Shown: positions 54,614 to 62,722 of the stretch, in pieces
Numbering within the stretch: position 1 is the stretch's first letter
Layout of the letters: every line of letters starts with the position of its first letter
Source of the DNA: JANNSO01 sp964485395
GTDB lineage: Bacteria; Spirochaetota; Spirochaetia; Treponematales; UBA12059
DNA length: 64,000 bases
Direction: 5' to 3'
Assembly: GCA_964485395.1 (NCBI GenBank)
Contig: CAZAJF010000020.1
Location: forward strand, 1-64,000
The notes under the pieces: generated by a model
What the model was told of the DNA's origin: nothing
Seen by the model: the letters and a program-made list of their open reading frames with translations, nothing else
The model's database searches: none
Position numbers and translations under genes: made by a program

Positions 54614-54627
54614 GATATAATTATATC
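54614..54627. promoter_or_regulatory. AT-rich palindrome in the hyd operon promoter region
   Basis: GATATAATTATATC is a perfect 14-bp palindrome about 155 bases upstream of the first hyd-operon gene, within the 191-bp gap behind the decarboxylase gene. It contains TATAAT-like sequence on both strands, so it could be a -10 box or an operator. Confidence 0.4.
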
Positions 54628-54651
54628 GAATGTCAAGCCCCATGACGCGGC

Positions 54652-56931
54652 TCATCGTTTTATTACCATAAGCTCGAAGTACCTGAACCCCGAAGAGTCC
54701 GCGGGGGTCCTCTCGATGCCGTGTATGTCGCTCGCGTACCCGGGAAAGTCATTCTCGAAATCCTGCCTGGCCAGCAGATAGTCGACGATGGCCTGCGATT
54801 TTTTATTAACTGATTCGCCTCCCATCAGGATGGGTATTCCCGGCGGATAGGGCACCACCATGACGGCGGAAATCCTGCCCCCGCCCTCCGAGCCCAGCGA
54901 ATCCACCCGAACGAATTCAACCTGCTTCCTGACGATGGCCCGATACGCGTCCGCGGGGATGAGCGCCTGGTCGGGAATTATCTGCGACGAGCGGACCATG
55001 TTCTCCAAGAGCCCGCGCGAGCGGATGTACGAATGCATTTCCTGGCAGTGGTCCTTGAGGCCCATGCCTTTATAGCGGGCGGCGTGTTCGTGGATCAATT
55101 GGGGAAACACGGTCTCGAGCGGCGCGTTCACCTTGTACAGCTCCCTGAAGTTGAAGAGCTCCGCGAGCAGCGTGCCCTGCTTGCCCTTGGTGGTGCCCAG
55201 CGAATTGAGCAGCAGCCACGAATAGTAATCGGATTTTTCGCAGACGATGCCGCGGTCGCCCAGGTAACGCGTTACGATGGCGGCGGGGATGCCCGTATCG
55301 GACCATGCGCCGCGCACGTCGATGCCCGGGCACAGGAAGGTGAGCTTGATGGGGTCCAGCATCGCGTAGCAATCCGACAGGTCGGTCCTCGAGAATCCGT
55401 GCCACGCCTCGCCGGGCTTCAAGACCCAGTTGGACTGGTCGTCGATCAGGTCCTGGGTGGACTTCGCGATGATGCAGTCCGGCTGCCATATGCCGAAGAA
55501 CCAGTCGCCTTCGCCCGTTTCCTCTTTTTTTATCCGGGCGATCTTCCTCCTGAGCTCGATGGCCTCCTCCATGATGTCTGCATGCGCGGTTTCGCCGTTG
55601 TCGTGCATCATCTTCGTGGCAATCTCCAGGGATGCCACCATGGAATACTGCGGGGACGTGGAGCAGTGCATCATGTACGATTCGTTGAACAGGTCGTGGA
55701 AATCTTCCTGCAGCTCCTCGGATTCCAGGACGCCACGGGGAAATTTCACGTGGATCATGGAGGCCTGGGAAAAGGCCGTCAGGAGCTTATGCGTGGAATG
55801 CGTGCAGAATATGAGCTTTTCGCGCGACTCGAGCGACATCCCGAAATGCTTCCTGTAGATCGGGTGGAATTTCGCGTAGGCAAACCAGGCCTCGTCGAAA
55901 TGGAGCACCTCCGCGCCGAGTAAATATTTATTCGCATATTCGATGTCGTAGCAGATTCCGTCGTACGTGGAATTCGTGAGCGCTGACATCGCGTATTTCC
56001 TGGACCGGTCGATCCTGGAAAAGTCGACGGGGCCGATGATGCCGAGCGCGTTGCGTATGGGCACCATGTATTCAGGCTTCGCCGACGTTATGATCATGGC
56101 GTGGTTCAGCGATTTGTGGCAGTTCCGGTCGAGGAGGCAGGTATCGCCGGGCGACACCTGGCTGCGCCAGATAATCTGGTTGCCCGTGGAAGTTCCGTTG
56201 AGCACGTAATAGGTGCTGTCCGCCCCGAACACCTTCGCCGAGAAGCGCTCCGCGTCGCCGGTGACGCCCGAGTGGTCCAACAGCGAGCCGAGCTCCGGAA
56301 CCGAAATGGACAGGTCCGCGCGGAGCACGTTCTCGCCGAAGAACTTGTGGAACGCCGTTCCCGACGGGCTCTTAAGGAAGCCCTGCCCGCCCATGTGGCC
56401 GGGCGTATGCCAGGCGAAGTTGTACTCGTGCACGTAGTCCACGAGATTCCTGAAAAACGGCGGAAGCACCGTCTGCATGTAATCGGTAACGCTGCGCTCG
56501 ATGCGCCCCGCGTTGAACTGCGGCGTATCGGTGAGCTTCCATATTACGCCGCTGATCTTCTCCAGCACGGGATTGGGAATGCTCTCTATGGAGGCGCGGT
56601 CGGACAGGATGAGGATGGGGATGTTCCGATTGCGCTTGCGGATATACTCGACGAAGCGGAGGCCGGAATCCGCCCCCGTCATCGATTCGTTTTTCTTGTG
56701 CACGCGGCCGGGGCTCTTGTTCTCCCAGTCAACCACGATGGTGCCGAGGTCTTCCCGCGAATAGATGAAATCGCAGGCGTCGCCGTACGAGGAATTGAAT
56801 ACCGCCGCACAGCCGTTGACCTCGGTGAGGGTCTTTATTATTTCCCGGAGCCAACTGCCTTCGTCCGTCTGCTGCTGCAGCTGATCCGAGACGAAGAGCA
56901 CCGGCCAGGATCGCTTGCCGAGCTGCTTCAT
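54652..56931 (-). CDS. Orn/Lys/Arg decarboxylase, class I fold (AdiA/LdcI/SpeF group)
   Basis: 759 residues, the full-length biodegradative type. An N-terminal wing (1-130, receiver-like) is followed by the PLP domain: FAWHTPGHMGGQGFLKSPSG, YYVLNGTSTGNQIIWRSQVS, VLHFDEAWFAYAKFHPIYRK (Asp that binds the pyridine), and the Schiff-base lysine in CTHSTHKLLTAFSQASMIHV. C-terminal part with GIPAAIVTRYLGDRGIVCEK. It decarboxylates ornithine, lysine or arginine to a polyamine or cadaverine; the exact substrate cannot be read from these motifs. It overlaps the upstream secreted-protein gene by four bases. Confidence 0.92.
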   Translation of the reverse strand: MKQLGKRSWPVLFVSDQLQQQTDEGSWLREIIKTLTEVNGCAAVFNSSYGDACDFIYSREDLGTIVVDWENKSPGRVHKKNESMTGADSGLRFVEYIRKRNRNIPILILSDRASIESIPNPVLEKISGVIWKLTDTPQFNAGRIERSVTDYMQTVLPPFFRNLVDYVHEYNFAWHTPGHMGGQGFLKSPSGTAFHKFFGENVLRADLSISVPELGSLLDHSGVTGDAERFSAKVFGADSTYYVLNGTSTGNQIIWRSQVSPGDTCLLDRNCHKSLNHAMIITSAKPEYMVPIRNALGIIGPVDFSRIDRSRKYAMSALTNSTYDGICYDIEYANKYLLGAEVLHFDEAWFAYAKFHPIYRKHFGMSLESREKLIFCTHSTHKLLTAFSQASMIHVKFPRGVLESEELQEDFHDLFNESYMMHCSTSPQYSMVASLEIATKMMHDNGETAHADIMEEAIELRRKIARIKKEETGEGDWFFGIWQPDCIIAKSTQDLIDDQSNWVLKPGEAWHGFSRTDLSDCYAMLDPIKLTFLCPGIDVRGAWSDTGIPAAIVTRYLGDRGIVCEKSDYYSWLLLNSLGTTKGKQGTLLAELFNFRELYKVNAPLETVFPQLIHEHAARYKGMGLKDHCQEMHSYIRSRGLLENMVRSSQIIPDQALIPADAYRAIVRKQVEFVRVDSLGSEGGGRISAVMVVPYPPGIPILMGGESVNKKSQAIVDYLLARQDFENDFPGYASDIHGIERTPADSSGFRYFELMVIKR

Positions 56932-58562
56932 GGCGCTACGCCGGCGGCAGTATGCGCCGCTACCGCGAATACCTTGCCGTCCTTCAGGTAGGCATATGCG
57001 CCCGTGCGTCCGTCAAGGGCTCCGGGGTACTCGCCGGAGCTTATCAGTATCATGCTCCACATAACTCCCTTGACGGGGTGGGCGTAATATTGGAGCGCAT
57101 GGCCATCCGCCGATTTCCCGATACGGGAAGATATGTCCCAATACGAAGCGGAACGAGCGGAGCCGGTAACGATCGCGTTTGCCGACTTGTCCAGCGTCTC
57201 GAAATACCAAAGCGTGCCGTCACCGAGAAAACCGAGATCTTCGACTCCTATAACCGTGTCGACAGGTTGGCCATCTAGCATGATGATGCTTTCATCCCTT
57301 TTTTTTACCGTCCACGCCGATTTGCCTTCCGCAGATACGGCGAGGTATCTGATGGAGTCATACGGTCCGTACTCGCCACCCTTGGTTACGACATATCGGG
57401 TTCCTTCCTCGCCCTTCGTGTACGCCAGGTTACCCGAGCTTGCGCCTGCGTGGCTCACGCCCCCCGATGAATACAAGGCTGGGTCGCTGCCGATGTACAG
57501 GAACATTCCTGCACTCTGCTTGTCCTTCACTCTAAAGACGGTCCTGCCGTCAGGTAAAAACTCCAGCTTGTCCGCAGCGACGAAAGGTCCCCGGAGTCCG
57601 TCGCCTCCGACCACGAAATCTGCGTCGGTATCCATCTTGCTTATCCAGCCAAGCTTGGATCCGTCCGCCGAAAAAACAAAATCATGCATGGATCGCCAGT
57701 TGACGAGGCCGTCGGTGGCCTCTTCCGTAATTCCGTTGACATATAAGCTCGTAACGGTATTCTTGCCGTTGGCGAACCACAATGCCTCATCGCTACCCGG
57801 CTTCCAGAAAGCGCCGCGAACGGCGCGATACGGACCGAAGAGGGAATCGCCCATGACGACCCAACGCTCGTCGCCGATATGCGTTACTGAAAGCGCAATA
57901 CCGCTTGCCGGCGAGAGCTTGAAAGGGACGATCGACGTTTCCGGGTCATACATGCCCCCGATGAAGGAAAGACCCGAGTATTTTTTTTTATCGACTGAAA
58001 GCACATACCCGTTTTTCGTATTTCCCGCTTCGATCGCTGCGTATACAAAGCCCTTGGCGGCGGCGGAATACGTAAAGTAATTCATGAGCATCGCGCTGTT
58101 ATAGCCGTCGAAGGGACCCGACCTGGCGCCATCCACGACTACAAAATAAACATATCCGGAATTCGTCTTGCTGCCTGCGATATATCCGAGCGATTTTCCG
58201 TCATCCGAAAATAAAATCGGCCCTGGCATATACCAGACAGCGGATTTCTTGCCGTCCAAGAACAAAGCACAGTTGTCCTTCTTGTCCCTGGCCCACCAAG
58301 CGCTGCGCTTTCCGTTTGGCGACAAGACCCTGCCATCAATCCTTGTATACGGGCCGAAGCGATTGCCGCTCAGCAGCACGTACCAGGCTCCGTCTTTGGC
58401 GCACGGCCCCGTCACGGCCATGTAGCCGTCTCCCGCGACTATCAGGTCGACGAGAGGCTCACCTTCCTGCAAAACGAGGGCCGATTCCAAAACGCGGGTC
58501 TGTGCGCCGGCAAGGCTTCCAGCGAGCATTAAAATTAGAAGCCCTACTATTGATCTGGCCAT
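56928..58562 (-). CDS. Secreted beta-propeller-like protein of unknown function
   Basis: 544 residues. Signal peptide MARSIVGLLILMLAGSLAGA. The rest contains about eight blades, each with a GPY or GPF motif and an internal display-like strand pair (YVLLSGNRFGPYTRIDG, VVVDGARSGPFDGYNS, VVMGDSLFGPYRAVRG, YVVTKGGEYGPYDSIRYL). The regular GP[YF]D spacing points to a propeller. No catalytic residues recognised. The stop overlaps the decarboxylase start, so the two are co-expressed even though one is exported and the other cytosolic; the reason is not evident. Confidence 0.75.
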   Translation of the reverse strand: MARSIVGLLILMLAGSLAGAQTRVLESALVLQEGEPLVDLIVAGDGYMAVTGPCAKDGAWYVLLSGNRFGPYTRIDGRVLSPNGKRSAWWARDKKDNCALFLDGKKSAVWYMPGPILFSDDGKSLGYIAGSKTNSGYVYFVVVDGARSGPFDGYNSAMLMNYFTYSAAAKGFVYAAIEAGNTKNGYVLSVDKKKYSGLSFIGGMYDPETSIVPFKLSPASGIALSVTHIGDERWVVMGDSLFGPYRAVRGAFWKPGSDEALWFANGKNTVTSLYVNGITEEATDGLVNWRSMHDFVFSADGSKLGWISKMDTDADFVVGGDGLRGPFVAADKLEFLPDGRTVFRVKDKQSAGMFLYIGSDPALYSSGGVSHAGASSGNLAYTKGEEGTRYVVTKGGEYGPYDSIRYLAVSAEGKSAWTVKKRDESIIMLDGQPVDTVIGVEDLGFLGDGTLWYFETLDKSANAIVTGSARSASYWDISSRIGKSADGHALQYYAHPVKGVMWSMILISSGEYPGALDGRTGAYAYLKDGKVFAVAAHTAAGVAP

Positions 58563-58592
58563 AGATTAATCTCCGTAGACTTATATTCCTCG

Positions 58593-58622
58593 CTGATTCC
58601 CTGCAGGAATCAGGTTTTTTTT
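58593..58622 (+). terminator. Plus-strand terminator-like hairpin with no gene in front
   Basis: Perfect 8-bp stem CTGATTCC / GGAATCAG, 5-nt loop, then G and eight T residues. It lies 30 bases upstream of the propeller gene, on the opposite strand. Nothing on the plus strand before it needs terminating. Confidence 0.55.
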
Positions 58623-58794
58623 ATCGTCCTCTAAAAACTGAAGTTTCCAGGGGTCTCCTATAAAAAGAAAACATCGAAAAACATTGGTTTTACGATATCG
58701 CAAAATTACTAACAAGTCGCTTGACGCATCGACAAATCGGATCGAGACGCCCAGCCGCCGGGGAATATTTCTTCCGGCGGCACCGTCGTTTAAC

Positions 58795-59796
58795 CTATTT
58801 CTTCGCCGCTTCGGAAACGGCTACCGCTACGGCCACCGTCGCCCCTACCATGGGGTTGTTTCCCATGCCTATGAGGCCCATCATCTCCACATGCGCCGGT
58901 ACCGACGACGATCCGGCGAACTGCGCATCCGAGTGCATGCGGCCCATGGTGTCGGTCATGCCGTAGGAGGCGGGACCGGCGGCCATGTTGTCCGGGTGCA
59001 GGGTGCGGCCCGTTCCGCCGCCGGAAGCCACCGAGAAAAACGCTTTGCCGTTTTCCAAGCGCTCTTTCTTGTAGGTGCCCGCGACCGGGTGCTGGAACCT
59101 CGTGGGGTTCGTGGAGTTACCGGTAATCGACACGTCGACGTTTTCCAGATGCATGATTGCCACGCCCTCGCGCACGTCATCCGCGCCGTAGACTCGAACC
59201 TGGGCCTTCTCGCCCTTGGAATAGGCCACCTCGCGCACGATGGTCAGCTTGCTCGTGTAATAGTCGAAGTTGGTCTGCACGTAGGTAAAGCCGTTGATGC
59301 GCGCGATTATCTGGGCCGCGTCCTTGCCTAGGCCATTCAGCACTACCTTGAGCGCCGCCTTGCGTGCTCGGTTCGCGCTCTTCACGATGCCGATTGCGCC
59401 TTCCGCCGCGGCAAAGGATTCGTGGCCCGCCAGGAAGCAGAAGCATTTCGTGTTCTCCGACAGGAGCATGGCGCCGAGGTTGCCGTGCCCTATGCCCACC
59501 TTGCGGTCGTCGGCCACCGAGCCGGGTATGCAAAAAGCCTGGATTCCCTCGCCCAATACCCTGGCGATTTCCGCGGGGTCGGAGACGCCTTTTTTAATCG
59601 CTATGGCCGCGCCCACGGTGTACGCCCAGCACGCGTTCTCGAAGCAGATGGACTGGACGCCGCGGACGATGCCGGCGATATCAAGCCCCTTGGCCTCGCA
59701 GATCTTTTTCGTCTCTTCGATGGAAGTAATATTATATTTCGCCAGGACCGAAGTGATCTGGGCTATCCTGCGCTCGTAGCTTTCAAATAATGCCAT
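58795..59796 (-). CDS. GGGtGRT family protein
   Basis: 333 residues. A well-conserved but uncharacterised anaerobe family, recognised by SVASGGGTGRTLHPDNMAAG followed by PASYGMTDTMGRMHSDAQFA, near the C-terminus. Other conserved stretches are IGHGNLGAMLLSENTKCFCF LAGHESFAAAEGAIG and INGFTYVQTNFDYYT. No signal peptide. The NifU-like gene lies 12 bases upstream in the same operon and the pair is usually kept together, which suggests a shared function with an Fe-S or thiol component. Biochemical role unknown. Confidence 0.9.
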   Translation of the reverse strand: MALFESYERRIAQITSVLAKYNITSIEETKKICEAKGLDIAGIVRGVQSICFENACWAYTVGAAIAIKKGVSDPAEIARVLGEGIQAFCIPGSVADDRKVGIGHGNLGAMLLSENTKCFCFLAGHESFAAAEGAIGIVKSANRARKAALKVVLNGLGKDAAQIIARINGFTYVQTNFDYYTSKLTIVREVAYSKGEKAQVRVYGADDVREGVAIMHLENVDVSITGNSTNPTRFQHPVAGTYKKERLENGKAFFSVASGGGTGRTLHPDNMAAGPASYGMTDTMGRMHSDAQFAGSSSVPAHVEMMGLIGMGNNPMVGATVAVAVAVSEAAKK

Positions 59797-59808
59797 GGTT
59801 TCCCCCTC

Positions 59809-60501
59809 TCACTCGTGCCTGGGATCGAGATGCTTCGCCGCTTCGGCGAACCTGCCGTATACGCCCTTGGATTTCTCCAGCGCCTCGGCCGCGGGAACGC
59901 CTTTTTTTACGGCATCCATCATATTGCCGTAGTTGACGTACTCGTACCCGATGATCTCGCCGTTTTCATCCACGCCGATCCGGGTTACGTAACCTTCCAC
60001 CATCTCAAGATAGCGGGGGCCCTTGGCTTTAGTGGAGTACATGGTGGCCGTCTGGCTGCGCATGCCCTTGCCCAGGTCCTCGAGGCCGGCGCCGATGGGA
60101 AGGCCTCCTTCGGAGAACGCGGTCTGGCTTCGGCCGTACACGATCTGCAGGAACAGTTCGCGCATCGCCGTATTGATGGCGTCGCAGACGAGGTCGGTGT
60201 TGAGGGCTTCCAAAATAGTTTTGCCGGCAAGGATCTCCGCGGCCATCGCGGCGGAATGCGTCATGCCCGAGCAGCCTATGGTCTCGACCAAGGCTTCCTC
60301 GATGATGCCCTCCTTGACATTGAGGGTAAGCTTGCAAGCCCCCTGTTGGGGAGCGCACCAACCCACACCGTGCGTCAGGCCGGAAATGTCTTTTATTTCC
60401 TTGGCTTTAACCCATTTGCCTTCTTCCGGGATAGGTGCCGAGCCATGGTTCGCGCCTTTTGTCAGCACGCACATATGCTCCACTTCTGCTGAATACATCA
60501 T
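59809..60501 (-). CDS. NifU-like Fe-S scaffold-related protein paired with the GGGtGRT protein
   Basis: 230 residues. Cysteines occur at GWCAPQQGACKLTLNVKEG and VETIGCSGMTHSAAMAAEIL, the latter like the IscU/NifU GCxxS scaffold site, followed by AGKTILEALNTDLVCDAINT. The remaining region (PRYLEMVEGYVTRIGVDENG) is family-specific. It may assemble or hold a cluster for its partner. GGAGGAAACTG lies directly before ATG 60501. Divergent from the DUF3842 gene. Confidence 0.85.
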   Translation of the reverse strand: MMYSAEVEHMCVLTKGANHGSAPIPEEGKWVKAKEIKDISGLTHGVGWCAPQQGACKLTLNVKEGIIEEALVETIGCSGMTHSAAMAAEILAGKTILEALNTDLVCDAINTAMRELFLQIVYGRSQTAFSEGGLPIGAGLEDLGKGMRSQTATMYSTKAKGPRYLEMVEGYVTRIGVDENGEIIGYEYVNYGNMMDAVKKGVPAAEALEKSKGVYGRFAEAAKHLDPRHE

Positions 60502-60602
60502 CAGTTTCCTCCATATCAGAGATTCTGAGGGAACTATAAAACGTTATGCCGGTTTAGTCAAAGAGCTTGACCACGATGGAAGCCCTTGAGTACCATCGGA
60601 GC

Positions 60603-61085
60603 ATGAAACACGTTGTGGTTATCGTCGACGGAATGGGAGGCGGCCTGGGATCGCAGCTTGCGACCGGGCTGCGCAAAAGCTTCGGCGACCGAGTCTTGAT
60701 TATCGCCCTGGGCACGAACGCCAGCGCCACGGAGCGAATGCTCAAGGCAGGGGCCGACCGGGGCGCCAGCGGGGAAAACGCCATCAAGGTATCCATAGGC
60801 TTGGGAGATTACATAATGGGACCCATCGGTATCGCGATAGCCGACAGCATGATGGGCGAAGTAAGCCAGGCAATCGCCTCGGCCGTGCTGGCGGCTCGGG
60901 GGGAGCGCATCCTGCTGCCGGTGGAACAAAGCCATTTTACGCTGGTGGGCGTCGAGCGCAAGAGCACGGCCGCCCTCATCGCGGACGCCATCGGCATCCT
61001 GGACAAAAAACTCGGCAATGCGCTTGAGATTCCGGAAAGTCATGAAAATAAAAAAACAGATGCCGACGATCGTCATCCTCTATAA
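60603..61085 (+). CDS. DUF3842 family protein
   Basis: 160 residues from ATG 60603, where the family N-terminus begins (MKHVVVIVDGMGGGLGSQLA); an open frame precedes it to 60567. Rossmann-like: IALGTNASATERMLKAGADR, IGLGDYIMGPIGIAIADSMM, AIASAVLAARGERILLPVEQ. The Gly-rich loop suggests nucleotide binding. Function unknown. The end overlaps the pseudouridine synthase gene by 44 bases in another frame. Confidence 0.8.
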   Translation: MKHVVVIVDGMGGGLGSQLATGLRKSFGDRVLIIALGTNASATERMLKAGADRGASGENAIKVSIGLGDYIMGPIGIAIADSMMGEVSQAIASAVLAARGERILLPVEQSHFTLVGVERKSTAALIADAIGILDKKLGNALEIPESHENKKTDADDRHPL

Positions 61086-61620
61086 CAAACCCAAGGGACT
61101 TGTTTCGTCACGGCGCGACGACCTTGGGCGGGAGACGGTTTACGAACGCCTGATTCCCAAGCTTCCACAGGAGTTGCGGAATTTGGAATGGCATACCGTC
61201 GGACGCCTGGACAAGGATACGACCGGGCTCCTGTTATTCACCAACGACGGCGCTTTCGTGCACCACGCCACCGCGCCCGCTACCGGGCTTGCAAAACGCT
61301 ACCGCGTACTGGCAAAGGGGCTGCTCACGGATGAGCAGCTGCGGGCTTTGTCCGAAGGCGTGGATTTGACCGGAGGCCTGGGGCGCAGCGCGCCGGCGCG
61401 TGTCGTTCTAGTCGGCCATAATATAGGAACATCCTGGATTACGGTGGAAGTGCGCGAAGGCAAGAACCGCGAGGTGCGCCGCATGATGCTGGCGGTAGGA
61501 AGCCAAGCCATCAGGCTGCACCGCGAAGCCGTGGAAGGCCTTGAGCTGGACGTCGCAGAAGACTGCTGGCGCCAGCTCTGTGACGATGAAATCAGGAAAA
61601 AGCTCCGTTTCAATGGATAA
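61042..61620 (+). CDS. rRNA pseudouridine synthase (RsuA/RluE type)
   Basis: 192 residues from ATG 61042 (GGAAAG precedes it; ATG 61018 and 61060 are alternatives). Isomerises uridine to pseudouridine in rRNA. Catalytic Asp in TVGRLDKDTTGLLLFTNDG. Other family blocks: ILYNKPKGLVSSRRDD, TGLAKRYRVLAKGLL, and VREGKNREVRRMMLAVGSQA followed by IRLHREAVEGLEL. It has no S4 domain, which fits RluE rather than RsuA/RluB; the target site is uncertain. Confidence 0.88.
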   Translation: MKIKKQMPTIVILYNKPKGLVSSRRDDLGRETVYERLIPKLPQELRNLEWHTVGRLDKDTTGLLLFTNDGAFVHHATAPATGLAKRYRVLAKGLLTDEQLRALSEGVDLTGGLGRSAPARVVLVGHNIGTSWITVEVREGKNREVRRMMLAVGSQAIRLHREAVEGLELDVAEDCWRQLCDDEIRKKLRFNG

Positions 61621-61636
61621 TACATCCATTGAAACG
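61606..61636. terminator. Perfect hairpin between two convergent genes
   Basis: 13-bp stem CGTTTCAATGGAT / ATCCATTGAAACG with a 5-nt loop, spanning the stop of the pseudouridine synthase gene and ending five bases before the convergent repeat-protein gene stop. No U-tract. Confidence 0.55.
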
Positions 61637-61641
61637 ATCCG

Positions 61642-62610
61642 CTAGAGCGAGAGATTCACTCCGGGCATGAAGCGGGCGCCTTCGCCGTACCTGGTAACGT
61701 TGACGAGGCCGATCTGCATGCCCCTGAGTAAACCGGTTACGTTTACGAGGCCAAGCTGCATGCCTGCGCACTTATCCGAAAGATTGACGATGCCTATCTG
61801 CGAGCCGTGAACCGTCTTGGCAAAATTGAGTACCAAGTTGGCTTGTATGAATCTAGCCTCGTCCGCAAAACCCAGCAAGCCCATCTGCACGCCGCTCATG
61901 ACGCCGGAAACGCGGTTGATGAGGCCGAAATCGAATCCGGACACGCCGACGTTATCGCTGTAGACCAAGGCAAGCCTGAAGCCCTTTATGGCTGTCTTGG
62001 CGGGAACCAATTGCATAGGCGCCCAAATGGAAAACTGGACGGGAAAGGATTTCCTGTCCGGCAGGGGGGCGAAAACGTTACCCGTCTGCGCCGGAAGCGA
62101 AATGGCCAGCCGAGGCCCGGACTTGGAGGCGCGCGCGCTCGTCGCCAGGGACCGGGCCTGCTGCCCGAGACTCGAGAGCATCAGCGCGAAATCCGCGAAA
62201 AGGTCCTCGGAAACACCGATTACCGTCGCGCTCGACGTATCTATCATGCGCAAGGACAAAACGCAGCGGCCATCCTCGTATCGGCTGACGGATCCTCCCA
62301 CGACGACATCCGCGGACAGCTGCTTGCCAACGCTTTTCTGGGATTCTGCGTCGGCGGCCGCGCTCATTGAAAATTCTATTTCGCCCAGCAAGGCGTCGCG
62401 GGCCGTGCGGTCGATAACCGTAAACGAGTTCGTGGCGAAGATGGCGGCGGTAAGGCCGTCCACGATTCCCAGCATTTCTTCGTTGCTCACGTCCTTCACG
62501 CGCAGGTCGAGCACGGAAAGCACCGGCTTTTGAGATTGGGCGGCGACCCCCGCGACGCAGGCGATCAGCAGCAGGGCCGCAGCGAGGCTGCGCGCACGTT
62601 GAATTTTCAT
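61642..62610 (-). CDS. CsgG-like domain with LA_2272-type surface repeats
   Basis: 322 residues from ATG 62610, with GGAGGATAT directly upstream (the frame is open to 62760 but lacks a start signal). Signal peptide with core LAAALLLIACVAGVAAQ. Residues 28-150 resemble CsgG/FlgO-type proteins (KPVLSVLDLRVKDVSNEEML, FTVIDRTARDALLGEIEFSM, ADVVVGGSVSRYEDGRCVLS). Residues 195-322 carry repeated short strands GVQMGLLGF, GSQIGIVNL, GMQLGLVNV and GMQIGLVNV, the repeat family known from spirochaete surface proteins. Likely envelope-located. Confidence 0.78.
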   Translation of the reverse strand: MKIQRARSLAAALLLIACVAGVAAQSQKPVLSVLDLRVKDVSNEEMLGIVDGLTAAIFATNSFTVIDRTARDALLGEIEFSMSAAADAESQKSVGKQLSADVVVGGSVSRYEDGRCVLSLRMIDTSSATVIGVSEDLFADFALMLSSLGQQARSLATSARASKSGPRLAISLPAQTGNVFAPLPDRKSFPVQFSIWAPMQLVPAKTAIKGFRLALVYSDNVGVSGFDFGLINRVSGVMSGVQMGLLGFADEARFIQANLVLNFAKTVHGSQIGIVNLSDKCAGMQLGLVNVTGLLRGMQIGLVNVTRYGEGARFMPGVNLSL

Positions 62611-62722
62611 ATATCCTCCAAAACCTTTAGACGGAAGTATACAGCAGATCGACTTGTTTTTCAGCCGAAAAAGCTGTTTTATGCCGGAAGCGTTATATTT
62701 TTGCAACATCATGCCCGTGCGG

